DNA from: Trinickia sp. Y13
GTDB taxonomy: Bacteria; Pseudomonadota; Gammaproteobacteria; Burkholderiales; Burkholderiaceae
Direction: 5' to 3'
NCBI RefSeq assembly: GCF_029522115.1
Contig: NZ_JAKWFK010000009.1
Coordinates: forward strand, 236,217-300,216
DNA: 64,000 nucleotides
Of the stretch, positions 25,645-37,587 are shown in pieces. The first letter of the stretch is position 1; the number at the start of each line of letters is the position of its first letter. The translations under genes were made by a program, and so were the position numbers. Under the pieces are notes generated by a model. That model ran no database searches and was not told the origin of the DNA. It worked only from the letters and a program-made list of their open reading frames with translations.

Positions 25645-25751
25645 GCATAACACTACTCTTCCCGCAGGTGCGCCGGCTGTCGGCGCCGCTTAGCGATGCG
25701 TCCCGCATCGGGGCGGCGAACCCAAACAGATGAAAAAGAGAAGGAGTGACT

Positions 25752-27896
25752 ATGTCCATGTTCAATAAAGTCGTCAAAGAATTCAAATGGGGACAACACA
25801 ACGTTCGCCTCGAAACGGGTGAAGTTGCGCGCCAAGCCTCGGGCGCTGTCATCGTCGACGTCGAAGACACGGTCGTGCTCGCGACGGTCGTCGGCGCGAA
25901 ATCGGCCAAGCCGGGCCAGGACTTCTTTCCGCTGACGGTCGACTACATCGAAAAGACCTACTCGGCAGGCAAGATCCCGGGCGGTTTCTTCCGCCGCGAA
26001 GGCCGTCCGTCGGAGCACGAAACGCTCACGTCGCGCTTGATCGATCGTCCGTTGCGTCCGCTGTTTCCCGAAGGCTTCTATAACGAAGTCCAAGTCGTCA
26101 TTCATGTGCTGTCGATCAACCCGGACGTGCCGGCGGATATCCCCGCGCTGATCGGCGCGTCGGCCGCGCTCGCCATCTCGGGCCTGCCGTTCAACGGCCC
26201 CGTGGGTGCCGCCCGTGTCGGCTACCTGAACAACGAATACGTGTTGAACCCGACGCGCGAGCAGTTGAAGGATTCCAGTCTGGACCTCGTCGTGGCCGGT
26301 ACCGAGCGCGCGGTGTTGATGGTGGAATCGGAAGCGGATCAACTGCCCGAAGACGTGATGCTCGGCGCCGTCGTGTTCGGTCACGAGCAAATGCAAACGG
26401 CGATCGACGCGATTCACGAGCTCGTGCGTGAAGGCGGCAAGCCGGAATGGGATTGGCAGCCTGCGCCGAAGGATGAGGCGTTGATCGCGCGCGTGACCGA
26501 GATCGCGCACGGCGAGCTGGCCGCCGCATATCAGATGCGCAACAAGCAGCAGCGCTCGGCGAAGCTGAAGGAAGTCTACGCACAGACGAGCGCGAAGCTC
26601 GACGAGCAAGCGCTGGCCGCGGGCCAGATGCCGGTCGATAAGACGGCCGTGGGCAACATCTTGTTCGACATCGAAGCGAAGATCGTTCGCAGCCAAATCT
26701 TGAACGGCGAGCCGCGTATCGACGGCCGCGACACGCGCACGGTGCGCCCGATCGAAATCCGCACGGGCGTCTTGCCGCGTACTCACGGTTCGGCGCTGTT
26801 CACGCGCGGCGAAACGCAAGCGCTCGTCGTCGCCACGCTGGGCACGAAGGGCGACGAGCAGATCATCGATGCGCTCGAAGGCGAATACCGCGAGCGCTTC
26901 ATGCTTCACTACAACATGCCTCCGTTCGCGACGGGCGAAACGGGCCGCGTCGGCACGCCCAAGCGCCGTGAGATCGGCCACGGGCGCCTTGCCAAGCGTG
27001 CGCTCGTCGCATGCCTGCCGAGCGCCGAGGAGTTTGGCTACTCGATCCGCGTCGTGTCGGAAATCACCGAATCGAACGGCTCGTCGTCGATGGCGTCGGT
27101 TTGCGGCGGCTGTCTCGCGTTGATGGACGCCGGCGTCCCGATGAAGGCGCACGTCGCCGGCATCGCAATGGGCCTCATCCTCGAAAACAATAAATTCGCC
27201 GTGTTGACCGACATCCTCGGCGACGAAGATCACCTCGGCGACATGGACTTCAAGGTGGCTGGCACGGCGGACGGCGTGACGGCGCTGCAGATGGACATCA
27301 AGATCCAAGGGATCACGAAGGAAATCATGCAAGTCGCGCTCGCACAGGCGAAGGAAGGCCGCATGCACATCCTGGGCAAGATGAAGGATGCCGTGGCCGG
27401 CGCGAGCACGGAACTGTCGGCGTTCGCCCCGCGCATGATCACGATCAAGATCAATCCGGAAAAGATCCGCGACGTGATCGGCAAGGGCGGCTCGGTCATC
27501 CGCGCCCTGACGGAAGAAACGGGCACGACGATCGACATCTCCGACGATGGCGTCGTGACGATCGCGAGCACGAGCAGCGAAGGGATGGCCGAGGCCAAGC
27601 GCCGCATCGAGGCGATCACGGCGGACGTCGAAGTCGGCCAGGTCTACGAAGGCACCGTGCTCAAGCTGCTCGAGTTCGGCGCGATCGTGAACATCCTGCC
27701 GGGCAAGGATGGCTTGCTGCACATTTCCGAAATCGCCAACGAGCGTATCAAGGACATCAAGGACTACCTCACCGAAGGTCAACAGGTGAAGGTCAAGGTC
27801 ATCCAAACCGATGAAAAGGGCCGCGTGCGCCTGTCGTCGAAGGCGCTCTTGAACGAAGGCGGCGCCGGCGCCGCTCCGTCTGAACCGCAGCAGTAA
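25752..27896 (+). CDS. pnp: Polyribonucleotide nucleotidyltransferase
   Basis: 714 residues, the normal PNPase length. Two RNase PH-like cores are present, the first opening at [18 protein letters not shown] and the second with [17 protein letters not shown] domain ([20 protein letters not shown]) and an S1 domain ([17 protein letters not shown]) follow. It degrades RNA 3'-5' by phosphorolysis and forms part of the degradosome in many bacteria. GTG 25746 is in frame, but ATG 25752 stands at the right distance from AAGGAG (25741-25746), which overlaps that GTG. Confidence 0.97.
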   Translation: MSMFNKVVKEFKWGQHNVRLETGEVARQASGAVIVDVEDTVVLATVVGAKSAKPGQDFFPLTVDYIEKTYSAGKIPGGFFRREGRPSEHETLTSRLIDRPLRPLFPEGFYNEVQVVIHVLSINPDVPADIPALIGASAALAISGLPFNGPVGAARVGYLNNEYVLNPTREQLKDSSLDLVVAGTERAVLMVESEADQLPEDVMLGAVVFGHEQMQTAIDAIHELVREGGKPEWDWQPAPKDEALIARVTEIAHGELAAAYQMRNKQQRSAKLKEVYAQTSAKLDEQALAAGQMPVDKTAVGNILFDIEAKIVRSQILNGEPRIDGRDTRTVRPIEIRTGVLPRTHGSALFTRGETQALVVATLGTKGDEQIIDALEGEYRERFMLHYNMPPFATGETGRVGTPKRREIGHGRLAKRALVACLPSAEEFGYSIRVVSEITESNGSSSMASVCGGCLALMDAGVPMKAHVAGIAMGLILENNKFAVLTDILGDEDHLGDMDFKVAGTADGVTALQMDIKIQGITKEIMQVALAQAKEGRMHILGKMKDAVAGASTELSAFAPRMITIKINPEKIRDVIGKGGSVIRALTEETGTTIDISDDGVVTIASTSSEGMAEAKRRIEAITADVEVGQVYEGTVLKLLEFGAIVNILPGKDGLLHISEIANERIKDIKDYLTEGQQVKVKVIQTDEKGRVRLSSKALLNEGGAGAAPSEPQQ

Positions 27897-27920
27897 CGCT
27901 TCGCCGCCTCTGGGCGCTAG

Positions 27921-27958
27921 AACGGCCGGCCGCTTTTCAAGCACGCCGGCCGTTTTTT
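27921..27958 (+). terminator. Intrinsic terminator after pnp
   Basis: AACGGCCGGC (27921-27930) and GCCGGCCGTT (27945-27954) form a 10-bp stem with a 14-nt loop, running into TTTTTT. Confidence 0.88.
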
Positions 27959-28014
27959 CATCAGAATAGGGCCGTTTCCATTTCCGTTCCTCGTTCGACT
28001 GCCCCGGAGGCAAT

Positions 28015-29031
28015 GTGAAAGCGATCGAAATTACCGAGTTCGGCGGACCCGAAGTGCTGGCGCTGGCCGAACGGCCCATGCCGGCGCCCGGCACCGGCGA
28101 GGTGCTCGTCAAGGTGTCGGCCTCGGGCGTGAATCGCCCCGACGTATTTCAGCGCAAGGGCGCCTATGCGCCGCCGCCGGGCGTATCCGACTTGCCTGGG
28201 CTCGAAGTGGCGGGCGAAATCGTGGGCGGCAGCCTCGACGGCAAACACAACCCCTTCGGGCTGAAACTGGGCGATCGGGTGTGCGCGCTCGTCGCGGGCG
28301 GCGGCTATGCGCAATTCGTCAATGTCCCGCTCGCGCAATGTTTGCCGGTTCCGCGCGGCTTGACCGACGTCGAGGCGGCCGCGTTGCCGGAAACCTTCTT
28401 CACCGTCTGGAGCAATGTCTTCGATCGCGCGCAACTGGGTGCGGGCGAAGGCGGCGCGAACGAGACGCTACTCGTGCAGGGCGGCTCTAGCGGCATCGGC
28501 GTCGCTGCGATTCAGATCGCTCACGCTTTGTGCTTTCGCGTATTCGCGACCGCGGGCACGGCCGAGAAATGCAAGGCATGCGAAGCGCTCGGCGCCGAAC
28601 GTGCGATCAACTACAAGTCGGAAGACTTCGTCGAAGTGGTGAAGTCGCTCACGAACGATCGCGGCGTTGACGTCATCCTCGATATGGTGGCAGGCGGCTA
28701 TGTGCCGCGCGAACTGTCGGCGCTCGCCGATGGCGGCCGGCTCGTCATCATCGCGTTGCTGGGCGGCGCGAAGGCGGAAGTGAACCTGAGCGACGTGCTG
28801 CGACGGCGCCTGACGATCACGGGCTCGACGCTGCGCCCGCGCTCGATCGACTTCAAGGCGAAGATTGCCGCGCAACTGAAAGAGCGCGTATGGCCGCTCG
28901 TCGAGGACGGCCGGATCAAGCCGATCGTCTATCGCGTGTTGCCTGCCGGCCAAGCCGCGCAGGCGCATGCGCTGATGGAAAGCGGCGAGCACATCGGCAA
29001 GATCGTGCTCGATTGGAGCGGCGAGGCGTAA
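28015..29031 (+). CDS. NAD(P)H-quinone oxidoreductase, PIG3 family
   Basis: 338 residues of the zinc-free MDR superfamily. PIG3-type features are GVNRPDVFQRKGAYAPPPG, LPGLEVAGE and the QGGSSGIGVAAIQIA nucleotide loop, with a late NLSDVLRRRLTITGSTLRPR segment. It should reduce quinones with NADPH in the cytosol. The start is GTG 28015 behind CCCGGAGG, the only start with a good ribosome binding site. It follows the pnp terminator and is probably transcribed separately. Confidence 0.92.
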   Translation: MKAIEITEFGGPEVLALAERPMPAPGTGEVLVKVSASGVNRPDVFQRKGAYAPPPGVSDLPGLEVAGEIVGGSLDGKHNPFGLKLGDRVCALVAGGGYAQFVNVPLAQCLPVPRGLTDVEAAALPETFFTVWSNVFDRAQLGAGEGGANETLLVQGGSSGIGVAAIQIAHALCFRVFATAGTAEKCKACEALGAERAINYKSEDFVEVVKSLTNDRGVDVILDMVAGGYVPRELSALADGGRLVIIALLGGAKAEVNLSDVLRRRLTITGSTLRPRSIDFKAKIAAQLKERVWPLVEDGRIKPIVYRVLPAGQAAQAHALMESGEHIGKIVLDWSGEA

Positions 29032-29203
29032 TGACGCGCCGTTGGGAAGGGCGACTCGCTTCCCCTGCACGAACAATGCCTTGGCGCCATCGTTGCGGCA
29101 TATGAGGGGGCCTTCCCGCCATATCGATAATTGTCCTTTGGGCTGAGCCGAACACGCACTATTACTGGGTTACGTGACAATCTTTCATGGTGCTTTCAAT
29201 GCT

Positions 29204-30640
29204 ATGACGGATGGTTCAACGTATCGTCCAACCAGCGCGGAGGCTCCCGTGGCCAATTTGACCAACGATGCGGTACAAGGCTTGAGGGCTGCCGTCCGGG
29301 GCGGCGTATTGCAGGAAGGAGACGCCGGGTACGACCTGTCGCGTCGCATCTGGAATGCGACAATCGATCGCCGGCCGGCGCTCATCGTGCGCTGCGCCGG
29401 TGTCGCCGACGTGCGCCGCGCCGTCGGATTCGCGCGCGAAAACAGTCTATTGTTAGCTGTGCGTGGCGGCGGTCACAACATCGCGGGCAGCGCTGTCTGC
29501 GACGGCGGCCTCGTGATCGATTTGTCGCCGATGAAGTCGGTGCGGATCGATCCCCTCGCGTGCAGAGCCTATGTCGAACCGGGCGCGACGCTCGGCGATT
29601 TCGATCATGAAGCTCAGGCATTCGGCCTTGCTACGCCGCTCGGCATCAACTCGACGACGGGCGTCGCAGGCCTGACCCTCGGCGGCGGTTTCGGCTGGCT
29701 CAGCCGCAAATACGGTATGACGGTCGACAACCTGATGTCGGCCGACGTGGTCACCGCCGACGGCGCGCTCGTCCATACTGACGCGACGCACGAGGCGCCG
29801 CTGTTCTGGGCGATCCGCGGGGGCGGGGGTAATTTTGGCGTCGTGACGATGTTCGAATTCGAACTGCACCCGGTTGGCCCCGAAGTCTACGGCGGGCTGT
29901 TCGTGCTGCCGCTCGAGCAGGCGTCCGACGCCCTGCGCAAATATGACGCAGCAGCCGCGGCGATGTCCGACGATGTCTCGGTTTGGGCCGTGATGCGGCT
30001 TGCACCCCCGCTGCCTTTTCTGCCGTCCGAGGTTCATGGCACGCCGGTCATCGTCTTTGCGCTCTGCTATACGGGACCCGTCGAGCAGGGCGAGCGTGCA
30101 ACCGAGTTCCTGCACGGCTTGGGCACGCCCTGCGGCGCGCACCTCGGCGCCATGCCTTATACCGCCTGGCAACAGGCGTTCGATCCCTTGCTTGCGCCGG
30201 GGGCGCGCAACTATTGGAAATCGCACAACTTCGCGAATCTTCCGCAAGGATTGATCGATGTGGCGATGGATACGATGACGCGTTTGCCTTCACCCGAGTG
30301 CGAGGTCTTTTTCGGGCAGATCGGCGCCGCCACCGCTCGCGTGCCCTCGGACGCCACCGCGTACTGCAGTCGCGACGCGAACTACGTGATGAACGTTCAT
30401 GCGCGTTGGGACGACCCGGGTGACGACACCCGGTGCATCGAATGGGCTCGCGCGTTCTTCGAAGCCGCGGCGCCGTTTGCGCTCGGCAGCGTCTACGTCA
30501 ACTTTCTCACGCAGGAGGAGGGTGCGCGGGTGGGCGCGGCATATGGCGCGAACTACGCGCGTCTCGTCGCGGCCAAGACGCGCTACGACCCGGGCAACCT
30601 GTTCCGCCACAACCAGAACATCCAGCCGTCGCCGGTTTGA
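29204..30640 (+). CDS. FAD-binding oxidoreductase, berberine bridge enzyme-like
   Basis: 478 residues from ATG 29204 (GTG 29174 would add 10). The FAD-binding domain holds [20 protein letters not shown], whose His is the expected covalent flavin attachment site, and [21 protein letters not shown]. In bicovalent BBE enzymes a Cys stands in the latter segment; here there is none, so I expect only one covalent bond. The C-terminal BBE motif [13 protein letters not shown] is present. No signal peptide is visible. The substrate is unknown, with sugars or secondary metabolites typical. A DUF1059 gene follows 54 bp later. Confidence 0.88.
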   Translation: MTDGSTYRPTSAEAPVANLTNDAVQGLRAAVRGGVLQEGDAGYDLSRRIWNATIDRRPALIVRCAGVADVRRAVGFARENSLLLAVRGGGHNIAGSAVCDGGLVIDLSPMKSVRIDPLACRAYVEPGATLGDFDHEAQAFGLATPLGINSTTGVAGLTLGGGFGWLSRKYGMTVDNLMSADVVTADGALVHTDATHEAPLFWAIRGGGGNFGVVTMFEFELHPVGPEVYGGLFVLPLEQASDALRKYDAAAAAMSDDVSVWAVMRLAPPLPFLPSEVHGTPVIVFALCYTGPVEQGERATEFLHGLGTPCGAHLGAMPYTAWQQAFDPLLAPGARNYWKSHNFANLPQGLIDVAMDTMTRLPSPECEVFFGQIGAATARVPSDATAYCSRDANYVMNVHARWDDPGDDTRCIEWARAFFEAAAPFALGSVYVNFLTQEEGARVGAAYGANYARLVAAKTRYDPGNLFRHNQNIQPSPV

Positions 30641-30694
30641 CGCACTTCGCGCCAGCCCCGGCCGGTCCTTTCCGTTCGAACGAGGAGCGATGCC

Positions 30695-30907
30695 ATGACC
30701 CGCAAATACATCGATTGCCGGGAGTTTCCGAGCGAAATGAATTGCACCGTCGCGATGTCCGCGGACAGCGAGCGGGAACTGATCGAGGCAGCCGTGCAGC
30801 ATGCCGTCAGCGTTCATCATCACGTCGATTCGCCGGAGCTGCGCTCGCAGTTGGCGACACTGTTTCACGACGGCACGCCCCCGGTCGCATCGCCACGCGC
30901 GAAGTGA
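30695..30907 (+). CDS. DUF1059 family small protein
   Basis: 70 residues, recognised as DUF1059 from the opening [13 protein letters not shown] and the [10 protein letters not shown] segment, where two Cys and several His could bind a metal. The function of the family is not established. It follows the BBE-like flavoenzyme closely and may be co-transcribed. A GAGGAG site lies 10 nt before the ATG. Confidence 0.82.
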   Translation: MTRKYIDCREFPSEMNCTVAMSADSERELIEAAVQHAVSVHHHVDSPELRSQLATLFHDGTPPVASPRAK

Positions 30908-31212
30908 GCGTTTGCTCCCCTGCAGATCGACCGCCGCATGTCCCACCGCTCGGCGCGACGCCCGCGCCGACGCTTCCCGTACCGGCCCCCTCGCCGCCGC
31001 TGCGCGCGCAGTTTGACCGGTTCAGCCAAGGCACAGTAAAATTGAGCGTTTTGCGTTCGCCTTCGCGCGATCGCTTGGCAGGTGCTTGGCGCGGGGCTGC
31101 CGGATCGTGCGCGGTACCCGCGGCTTCGCGGCCAGGTCGATGCGATGTGGCGCAATCTGGTCGCGCGGCACGGCGGCCTGGCCGGCGGCGAGACACAATA
31201 CACGGGCAAGAC
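30908..31212 (+). other. Intergenic region before tpiA
   Basis: A 305-bp gap. I see no gene in it. It contains a good promoter (31013-31042) and then a 5' untranslated region of about 165 nt leading to tpiA. Confidence 0.6.
31013..31042 (+). promoter_or_regulatory. Predicted sigma70 promoter for tpiA
   Basis: TTGACC (31013-31018), an 18-bp spacer and TAAAAT (31037-31042). Both hexamers match consensus at 5 of 6 bases. It is one of the two best promoters in the window. Confidence 0.7.
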
Positions 31213-31992
31213 ATGTCGAAACAGCGAGTGAAGTGGGTGGTCGGCAATTGGAAGATGCACGGGCGTCTGGCGGATAACGCCGCGCTCTTGCAGTCGGTTG
31301 CCGAAGGGGTGGGTGCGATGGCCGATGCCGTGCGCATCGGCGTTTGCGTGCCTACGCCTTATCTCGCGCAAGTGCAGTCGCAACTCGCGGGCAAGCCGCT
31401 CGCGTGGGGCGTGCAAGACATTTCCACCTACACGCACGGCGCCTATACCGGTGAGGTCGCGGCCGAGATGGCGGTCGAATTCGGTGCCACGCTCGCCATC
31501 GTCGGTCATTCGGAGCGCCGCGCCTATCATGCGGAAGGCTCCGAGCTCGTCGCGGCGAAAGCGCGGCGCGCGCTCGAGGCCGGCCTCACGCCGATCGTCT
31601 GTATCGGCGAAACGCTGGACGAGCGCGAGGCGGGCACGACGGAAGCGGTCGTGGGCGGGCAGCTCGACGCCGTGCTGAACCTGTTGTCGGTGCAAGAGGC
31701 GGCGCGCATCATCGTCGCCTACGAGCCCGTCTGGGCCATCGGCACGGGGCGCAGCGCGACGGCCCGGCAAGCACAAGAGGTGCATGCGTTCCTGCGCGCG
31801 CGCCTGATGCAAAAAGATGCGGCGCTCGCCGGCGTGGCGCTGTTGTACGGCGGCAGCGTCAAACCCGAGAACGCCCAGGAACTGTTCGCGCAAGCGGATA
31901 TCGACGGCGGCCTCATCGGCGGCGCGTCGCTCAAGAGTCAAGATTTCCTCGCGATTTGCGCGGCGGCGAAAGCGGCGAGCCAAGCTGGCTGA
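31213..31992 (+). CDS. tpiA: Triosephosphate isomerase
   Basis: 259 residues. It interconverts dihydroxyacetone phosphate and glyceraldehyde 3-phosphate. The catalytic residues are in place: Lys14 in GNWKMHG, His99 in VGHSERR and Glu171 in [10 protein letters not shown]. The C-terminal phosphate-binding YGGSVKPEN and GGASL are also present. The open frame extends far upstream, but ATG 31213 matches the conserved start. secG follows 76 bp later, a common order in proteobacteria. Confidence 0.97.
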   Translation: MSKQRVKWVVGNWKMHGRLADNAALLQSVAEGVGAMADAVRIGVCVPTPYLAQVQSQLAGKPLAWGVQDISTYTHGAYTGEVAAEMAVEFGATLAIVGHSERRAYHAEGSELVAAKARRALEAGLTPIVCIGETLDEREAGTTEAVVGGQLDAVLNLLSVQEAARIIVAYEPVWAIGTGRSATARQAQEVHAFLRARLMQKDAALAGVALLYGGSVKPENAQELFAQADIDGGLIGGASLKSQDFLAICAAAKAASQAG

Positions 31993-32068
31993 ACGTCGAG
32001 CGCAACGCGCGAAGCGGTGTTCCGGGCAAACCGCGCGGGGCGCTGAAACCTCAAATTAGGTGAGTCAG

Positions 32069-32440
32069 ATGCTGTTTTTGAAAACGTTGATCATCGTCGT
32101 GCAGCTGTTGTCGGCACTAGGCATCATCGGCCTCGTGCTGTTGCAGCATGGCAAGGGCGCAGACATGGGTGCGGCATTCGGTAGCGGAGCCTCCGGTAGC
32201 CTGTTCGGCGCCACCGGTTCGGCAAACTTTCTATCGCGCACGACCGCGGTTCTCGCAGCAATTTTCTTTGCCACGACGCTGACGCTGACCTACCTCGGCT
32301 CGTACAAGTCCAAGCCGTCGGCGGGTCTGCTCGGCGCGGCGTCCGCGCCGGTCGCATCGGCCGTGGTGGCGGCTTCCGCGCCAACGGCGTCGGCGCCCGC
32401 CGCGGCTGCTGCACCGTCGAGCAACGCCGTTCCGAAGTAA
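32069..32440 (+). CDS. secG: Preprotein translocase subunit SecG
   Basis: 123 residues. Two membrane helices (LKTLIIVVQLLSALGIIGLV and TTAVLAAIFFATTLTLTYLG) flank the conserved cytosolic loop GADMGAAFGSGASGSLFG. The C-terminus is a long Ala/Pro/Ser tail. SecG assists protein translocation with SecY and SecE. An in-frame GTG lies at 32060, but AGGTGA there serves better as the ribosome binding site of ATG 32069. Confidence 0.95.
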   Translation: MLFLKTLIIVVQLLSALGIIGLVLLQHGKGADMGAAFGSGASGSLFGATGSANFLSRTTAVLAAIFFATTLTLTYLGSYKSKPSAGLLGAASAPVASAVVAASAPTASAPAAAAAPSSNAVPK

Positions 32441-32469
32441 GAAATTTCGCATCAAGTCGCATTTGTGCG

Positions 32470-32498
32470 TTGAACAATTCTAGGGAACACGTTAGAAT
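32470..32498 (+). promoter_or_regulatory. Predicted promoter of tRNA-Leu (and possibly nuo)
   Basis: TTGAAC (32470-32475), a 17-bp spacer and TAGAAT (32493-32498), each with 5 of 6 consensus matches. Transcription should start near 32505, about 50 nt before the mature tRNA 5' end. Confidence 0.7.
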
Positions 32499-32555
32499 TT
32501 AAGTCTTGAAGCGATTCGCGGGTTTCGATAAGTTGTGTCCCGGATTGCAGTTAGT

Positions 32556-32640
32556 GCCGACGTGGTGAAATTGGTAGACACGCTATCTTGAGGGGGTAGT
32601 GGCGAAAGCTGTGCGAGTTCGAGTCTCGCCGTCGGCACCA
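32556..32640 (+). tRNA. tRNA-Leu (anticodon GAG)
   Basis: 85 nt with an encoded CCA end. The acceptor stem is GCCGACG/CGTCGGC with discriminator A. The anticodon stem CTATC/GGTAG encloses the loop TTGAGGG, giving anticodon GAG at 32590-32592 (reads CUC and CUU). A long variable arm and the GTTCGAGTC T-loop fit a class II leucine tRNA. It sits between secG and nuoA. Confidence 0.97.
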
Positions 32641-32650
32641 AAGTTATCCA

Positions 32651-32684
32651 ATGCCAGCCGCTTGCTTCGCTTCGGCTGGCATTG
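32651..32684 (+). other. Stem-loop between tRNA-Leu and nuoA
   Basis: AATGCCAGCCG (32651-32661) and CGGCTGGCATT (32674-32684) form a perfect 11-bp stem with a 12-nt loop, 10 nt after the tRNA. There is no T-run, so it may serve in tRNA 3' processing or mRNA stability rather than termination. Confidence 0.65.
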
Positions 32685-32811
32685 TCACTTCTGGGGTCAT
32701 GCTTACGTCTTCCATGCGGTGTACCTTGCGAAGACGAGTAGGACGAAGTGATTGTCTGTAGGGGTGGGACCGATCCCTACGGTACTCAGAACCAACCGAA
32801 AGAGGATAGTC

Positions 32812-33171
32812 TTGAACCTCGCAGCCTACTTCCCCGTATTGCTCTTCCTTCTTGTGGGCGCCGGTTTAGGCATTGCACTTGTCACTATAGGCAAGGTCCT
32901 CGCCCCCAGCCGCCCCGACAATCAAAAGAATTCGCCGTACGAGTGCGGCTTCGAGGCATTCGAAGACGCGCGCATGAAGTTCGACGTGCGCTACTACCTC
33001 GTCGCAATCCTGTTCATCATTTTCGATCTCGAGACCGCGTTCCTGTTTCCGTGGGGCGTCGCCCTGCGTGACATCGGCTGGCTCGGCTTCATGGCGATGA
33101 TGATTTTCCTGCTCGAACTCTTGCTCGGTTTCGCCTACATCTGGCGCAAGGGCGGGCTCGAGTGGGAGTGA
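32812..33171 (+). CDS. nuoA: NADH-quinone oxidoreductase subunit A
   Basis: 119 residues with three membrane helices and the conserved [21 protein letters not shown] loop section between the first two. It is part of the membrane arm of complex I near the quinone site. The start is TTG 32812 behind AGAGGA; this gives the family's 119-residue length and the normal NLAAYFPV beginning, while the open frame upstream would add 20 unlike residues. First gene of the nuo operon. Confidence 0.95.
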   Translation: MNLAAYFPVLLFLLVGAGLGIALVTIGKVLAPSRPDNQKNSPYECGFEAFEDARMKFDVRYYLVAILFIIFDLETAFLFPWGVALRDIGWLGFMAMMIFLLELLLGFAYIWRKGGLEWE

Positions 33172-33236
33172 TGGATTAATCGCCGGTTTCTCGCGGGCGC
33201 TGCGAAGCTCGCCGTCCCGTCTGGAGTACACAGCAA

Positions 33237-33716
33237 ATGAGTATCGAAGGGGTCTTGAAGGAAGGGTTTGTCACCACGACGGCTGACAAGCTGATCAACT
33301 GGACGCGCACGGGTTCGCTCTGGCCCATGACGTTCGGGCTCGCCTGCTGCGCGGTCGAGATGATGCACGCTGGCGCGGCCCGCTACGACCTCGACCGGTT
33401 CGGGGTCGTATTCCGTCCTAGCCCGCGTCAGTCCGACGTCATGATCGTGGCCGGCACGCTCTGCAACAAGATGGCGCCCGCGCTGCGCAAGGTGTACGAC
33501 CAAATGGCCGAGCCGCGCTGGGTGATCTCGATGGGATCCTGCGCGAATGGCGGCGGCTACTACCACTACTCGTATTCGGTGGTGCGCGGCTGCGATCGCA
33601 TCGTTCCGGTCGACGTCTATGTGCCCGGCTGCCCGCCGACGGCCGAGGCGCTCGTCTATGGCGTGATCCAGCTGCAGGCGAAGATTCGCCGCACCAACAC
33701 CATCGCCCGTCAATAA
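33237..33716 (+). CDS. nuoB: NADH-quinone oxidoreductase subunit B
   Basis: 159 residues. It carries the N2 [4Fe-4S] cluster, the last in the electron chain before quinone. The unusual tandem Cys pair is in [10 protein letters not shown], and further ligands are in [10 protein letters not shown] and [11 protein letters not shown]. It is a peripheral subunit at the membrane interface. A GGAGT site precedes the ATG and nuoC starts 20 bp after the stop. Confidence 0.98.
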
Positions 33717-33736
33717 GCGCAAGCTTCCCCCACAAT

Positions 33737-34339
33737 ATGGCAAGCAAACTCGAGACTCTCAAAGCGAACCTCGAGGCGGCCTTTGGCGGCCGTCTGACGA
33801 GCATCACCGAATCGATCGGCGAGCTGACCATCGTCGTGAAGGCGGGTGACTACCTCGATGTCGCCAAGCGCTTGCGCGACGATCGCGCGCTCGGCTTCGA
33901 GCAGCTGATCGATCTGGCCGGCATCGACTATCAAACCTACGGCGACGGCGCTTACGACGGTCCGCGCTTCGCCGCCGTCTTGCATCTGTTGTCGGTGTCG
34001 AACAATTGGCGCGTGCGCGTGCGCGTATTCGCACCCGATGACGACCTGCCGCTCGTGCCGTCCGTCGTCGACATCTGGAATTCGGCCAATTGGTACGAGC
34101 GCGAAGCGTTCGACCTGTACGGCATCGTGTTCGATGGCCACCCCGACTTGCGTCGCCTCCTGACCGATTACGGCTTCATCGGTCACCCGTTCCGCAAGGA
34201 TTTCCCGGTATCGGGCTATGTCGAAATGCGCTACGACCCGGAAGAGAAGCGCGTCGTATACCAGCCGGTGACGATCGAGCCGCGCGAAATCACGCCGCGC
34301 GTGATTCGCGAGGATCGCTACGGCGGTCTGAAACACTAA
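33737..34339 (+). CDS. nuoC: NADH-quinone oxidoreductase subunit C
   Basis: 200 residues, the 30-kDa-subunit family. Hallmarks are [20 protein letters not shown] and the late [13 protein letters not shown]. It is a structural subunit of the connecting module and carries no cofactor. Here it is separate from nuoD, unlike the nuoCD fusion of enterobacteria. nuoD starts 9 bp after its stop. Confidence 0.97.
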   Translation: MASKLETLKANLEAAFGGRLTSITESIGELTIVVKAGDYLDVAKRLRDDRALGFEQLIDLAGIDYQTYGDGAYDGPRFAAVLHLLSVSNNWRVRVRVFAPDDDLPLVPSVVDIWNSANWYEREAFDLYGIVFDGHPDLRRLLTDYGFIGHPFRKDFPVSGYVEMRYDPEEKRVVYQPVTIEPREITPRVIREDRYGGLKH

Positions 34340-34348
34340 GAGGTCGCC

Positions 34349-35602
34349 ATGGCAGAGATCAAGAACTACACGCTCAACTTCGGCCCGCAGCACCCGGCAG
34401 CGCACGGCGTGCTGCGCCTCGTGCTCGAGCTCGACGGCGAAGTGATCCAACGCGCCGATCCGCATATCGGCCTGTTGCATCGTGCGACGGAAAAGCTCGC
34501 CGAGAACAAGACGTACATTCAGTCGGTGCCGTACATGGACCGTCTCGACTACGTGTCGATGATGGTCAACGAGCACGGCTACGTGCTTGCCATCGAGAAG
34601 CTGCTCGGCATCGACGTGCCGATTCGCGCGAAATACATCCGGGTGCTGTTCGACGAAATCACGCGCGTGCTGAACCACTTGATGTGGATCGGCGCGCACG
34701 CGCTCGACGTCGGTGCGATGGCGGTGTTCCTGTACGCCTTCCGCGAGCGCGAGGATCTCATGGACGTCTACGAGGCGGTGTCGGGTGCACGGATGCACGC
34801 GGCCTACTACCGCCCGGGCGGCGTCTATCGCGATCTGCCCGACGCCATGCCGCAATACAAGGCGTCGAAGATTCGCAATGCGAAGGCGCTCGAAAGGATG
34901 AACGAAGCGCGGCAAGGGTCGCTGCTCGACTTCATCGACGATTTCTTCACGCGCTTCCCGGGCTGTGTCGACGAGTACGAAACGCTGCTCACCGATAACC
35001 GGATCTGGAAGCAGCGTTTGGTCGGCATCGGCGTCGTCAGCCCCGAGCGCGCATTCCAGCTCGGATTGACCGGCGCGATGCTGCGCGGGTCCGGGGTGGA
35101 GTGGGATTTGCGCAAGAAGCAGCCGTACGAGGTGTACGATCAGCTCGATTTCGACATCCCCGTCGGCGTGAACGGCGATTGCTACGACCGCTACCTCGTG
35201 CGCGTCGAGGAAATGCGCCAGTCCACCCGCATCGCCAAGCAGTGCATCGAGTGGCTGCGCAAGAACCCGGGACCGGTGATGATCGATAACCACAAGGTCG
35301 CACCGCCCTCGCGCGTGGGCATGAAGTCGAACATGGAAGAGCTGATTCACCACTTCAAGCTCTTCACGGAAGGGTTTCACGTGCCGGAAGGCGAGGCGTA
35401 TGCCGCGGTCGAGCATCCGAAGGGCGAATTCGGCATCTACTTGGTGTCGGACGGCGCGAACAAGCCGTATCGCCTCAAGATTCGCGCGCCCGGTTATGCC
35501 CACCTGGCCGCGCTCGACGAGATGGCGCGCGGTCACATGATCGCGGATGCCGTCACCATCATCGGTACGCAGGACATCGTGTTCGGCGAAATCGACCGGT
35601 AA
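34349..35602 (+). CDS. nuoD: NADH-quinone oxidoreductase subunit D
   Basis: 417 residues, the 49-kDa family related to NiFe-hydrogenase large subunits. It forms most of the quinone pocket with NuoB. The N-terminal [19 protein letters not shown] motif holds the quinone-contacting His. [16 protein letters not shown] in the middle and the C-terminal DIVFGEIDR match the family. An AGAGGT site precedes the ATG. The 122-bp gap to nuoE is one of the larger ones in the operon. Confidence 0.98.
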   Translation: MAEIKNYTLNFGPQHPAAHGVLRLVLELDGEVIQRADPHIGLLHRATEKLAENKTYIQSVPYMDRLDYVSMMVNEHGYVLAIEKLLGIDVPIRAKYIRVLFDEITRVLNHLMWIGAHALDVGAMAVFLYAFREREDLMDVYEAVSGARMHAAYYRPGGVYRDLPDAMPQYKASKIRNAKALERMNEARQGSLLDFIDDFFTRFPGCVDEYETLLTDNRIWKQRLVGIGVVSPERAFQLGLTGAMLRGSGVEWDLRKKQPYEVYDQLDFDIPVGVNGDCYDRYLVRVEEMRQSTRIAKQCIEWLRKNPGPVMIDNHKVAPPSRVGMKSNMEELIHHFKLFTEGFHVPEGEAYAAVEHPKGEFGIYLVSDGANKPYRLKIRAPGYAHLAALDEMARGHMIADAVTIIGTQDIVFGEIDR

Positions 35603-35658
35603 GCGCCGCACGGCGCGTAGCAGGCGAGGGGCGAAGCCTCCCGCCAGCCGCGCCGGGT

Positions 35659-35687
35659 CTGCCGCAACGAGCAAAGGCGGCAGGTTT
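35659..35687 (+). other. Stem-loop between nuoD and nuoE
   Basis: CTGCCGC (35659-35665) pairs with GCGGCAG (35677-35683) around an 11-nt loop, followed by GTTTTCG. It is terminator-like but weak; partial attenuation or processing within the operon is possible. Confidence 0.4.
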
Positions 35688-35724
35688 TCGTTCGGTAGGA
35701 ATTGAAAGAGTTCGTGTTCTCAAA

Positions 35725-36206
35725 ATGATCTCAGCTGAAGGCCTGAAAGAAATCGATCGCGCGGTGGCGAAGTATCCCGCCGATCAGAAACAGTCCGCCG
35801 TGATGTCGGCGTTGGCCGTCGCTCAAGAGGAGCACGGCTGGCTGTCGCCCGAACTGATGCAGTTCGTGGCCGATTACCTGGGCATGCCGGCCGTCGCCGT
35901 GCAGGAGGTCGCGACCTTCTACACGATGTACGAGACCTCGCCCGTCGGTAAGCACAAGATCACGCTCTGCACGAACCTGCCGTGCCAGCTCGGGCCGCAC
36001 GGCGGCGCCGAGGCCACGGCCGATTATTTGAAACAGAAGCTCGGCATCGACTTCGGTGAAACGACGCCCGACGGCAAGTTCACGCTCAAGGAAGGCGAAT
36101 GCTTCGGCTCGTGCGGCGACGCACCGGTGCTGCTCGTGAACAATCACCGCATGTGCAGCTTCATGAGCCGCGAGAAGATCGACGCTTTGCTCGAGGAGCT
36201 TTCGAA

Positions 36207-36210
<4 letters not shown>
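35725..36210 (+). CDS. nuoE: NADH-quinone oxidoreductase subunit E
   Basis: 161 residues with a thioredoxin-like [2Fe-2S] domain. The four cluster Cys are in [10 protein letters not shown] and [11 protein letters not shown]. It belongs to the NADH-oxidising module together with NuoF and NuoG. The stop overlaps the nuoF start (ATGA at 36207-36210), consistent with tight stoichiometric coupling. Confidence 0.97.
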
Positions 36211-37535
<1,325 letters not shown>

Positions 37536-37587
37536 CGGCTGCGCCGTGAGCGTAACGGCGCGCTGCACGGAATCATCGCTTCATTCC

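Noticed and set aside
25653..28112. An 819-codon minus-strand frame covering pnp
   Set aside because: It is the antisense of pnp, with the repetitive His/Arg/Ala composition expected of reverse frames in high-GC coding DNA. pnp is certain on the other strand.
33710..35674. A 654-codon minus-strand frame over nuoC and nuoD, and similar frames over nuoG, nuoL, nuoM and nuoN
   Set aside because: All are antisense to certain complex I genes and show only low-complexity composition.
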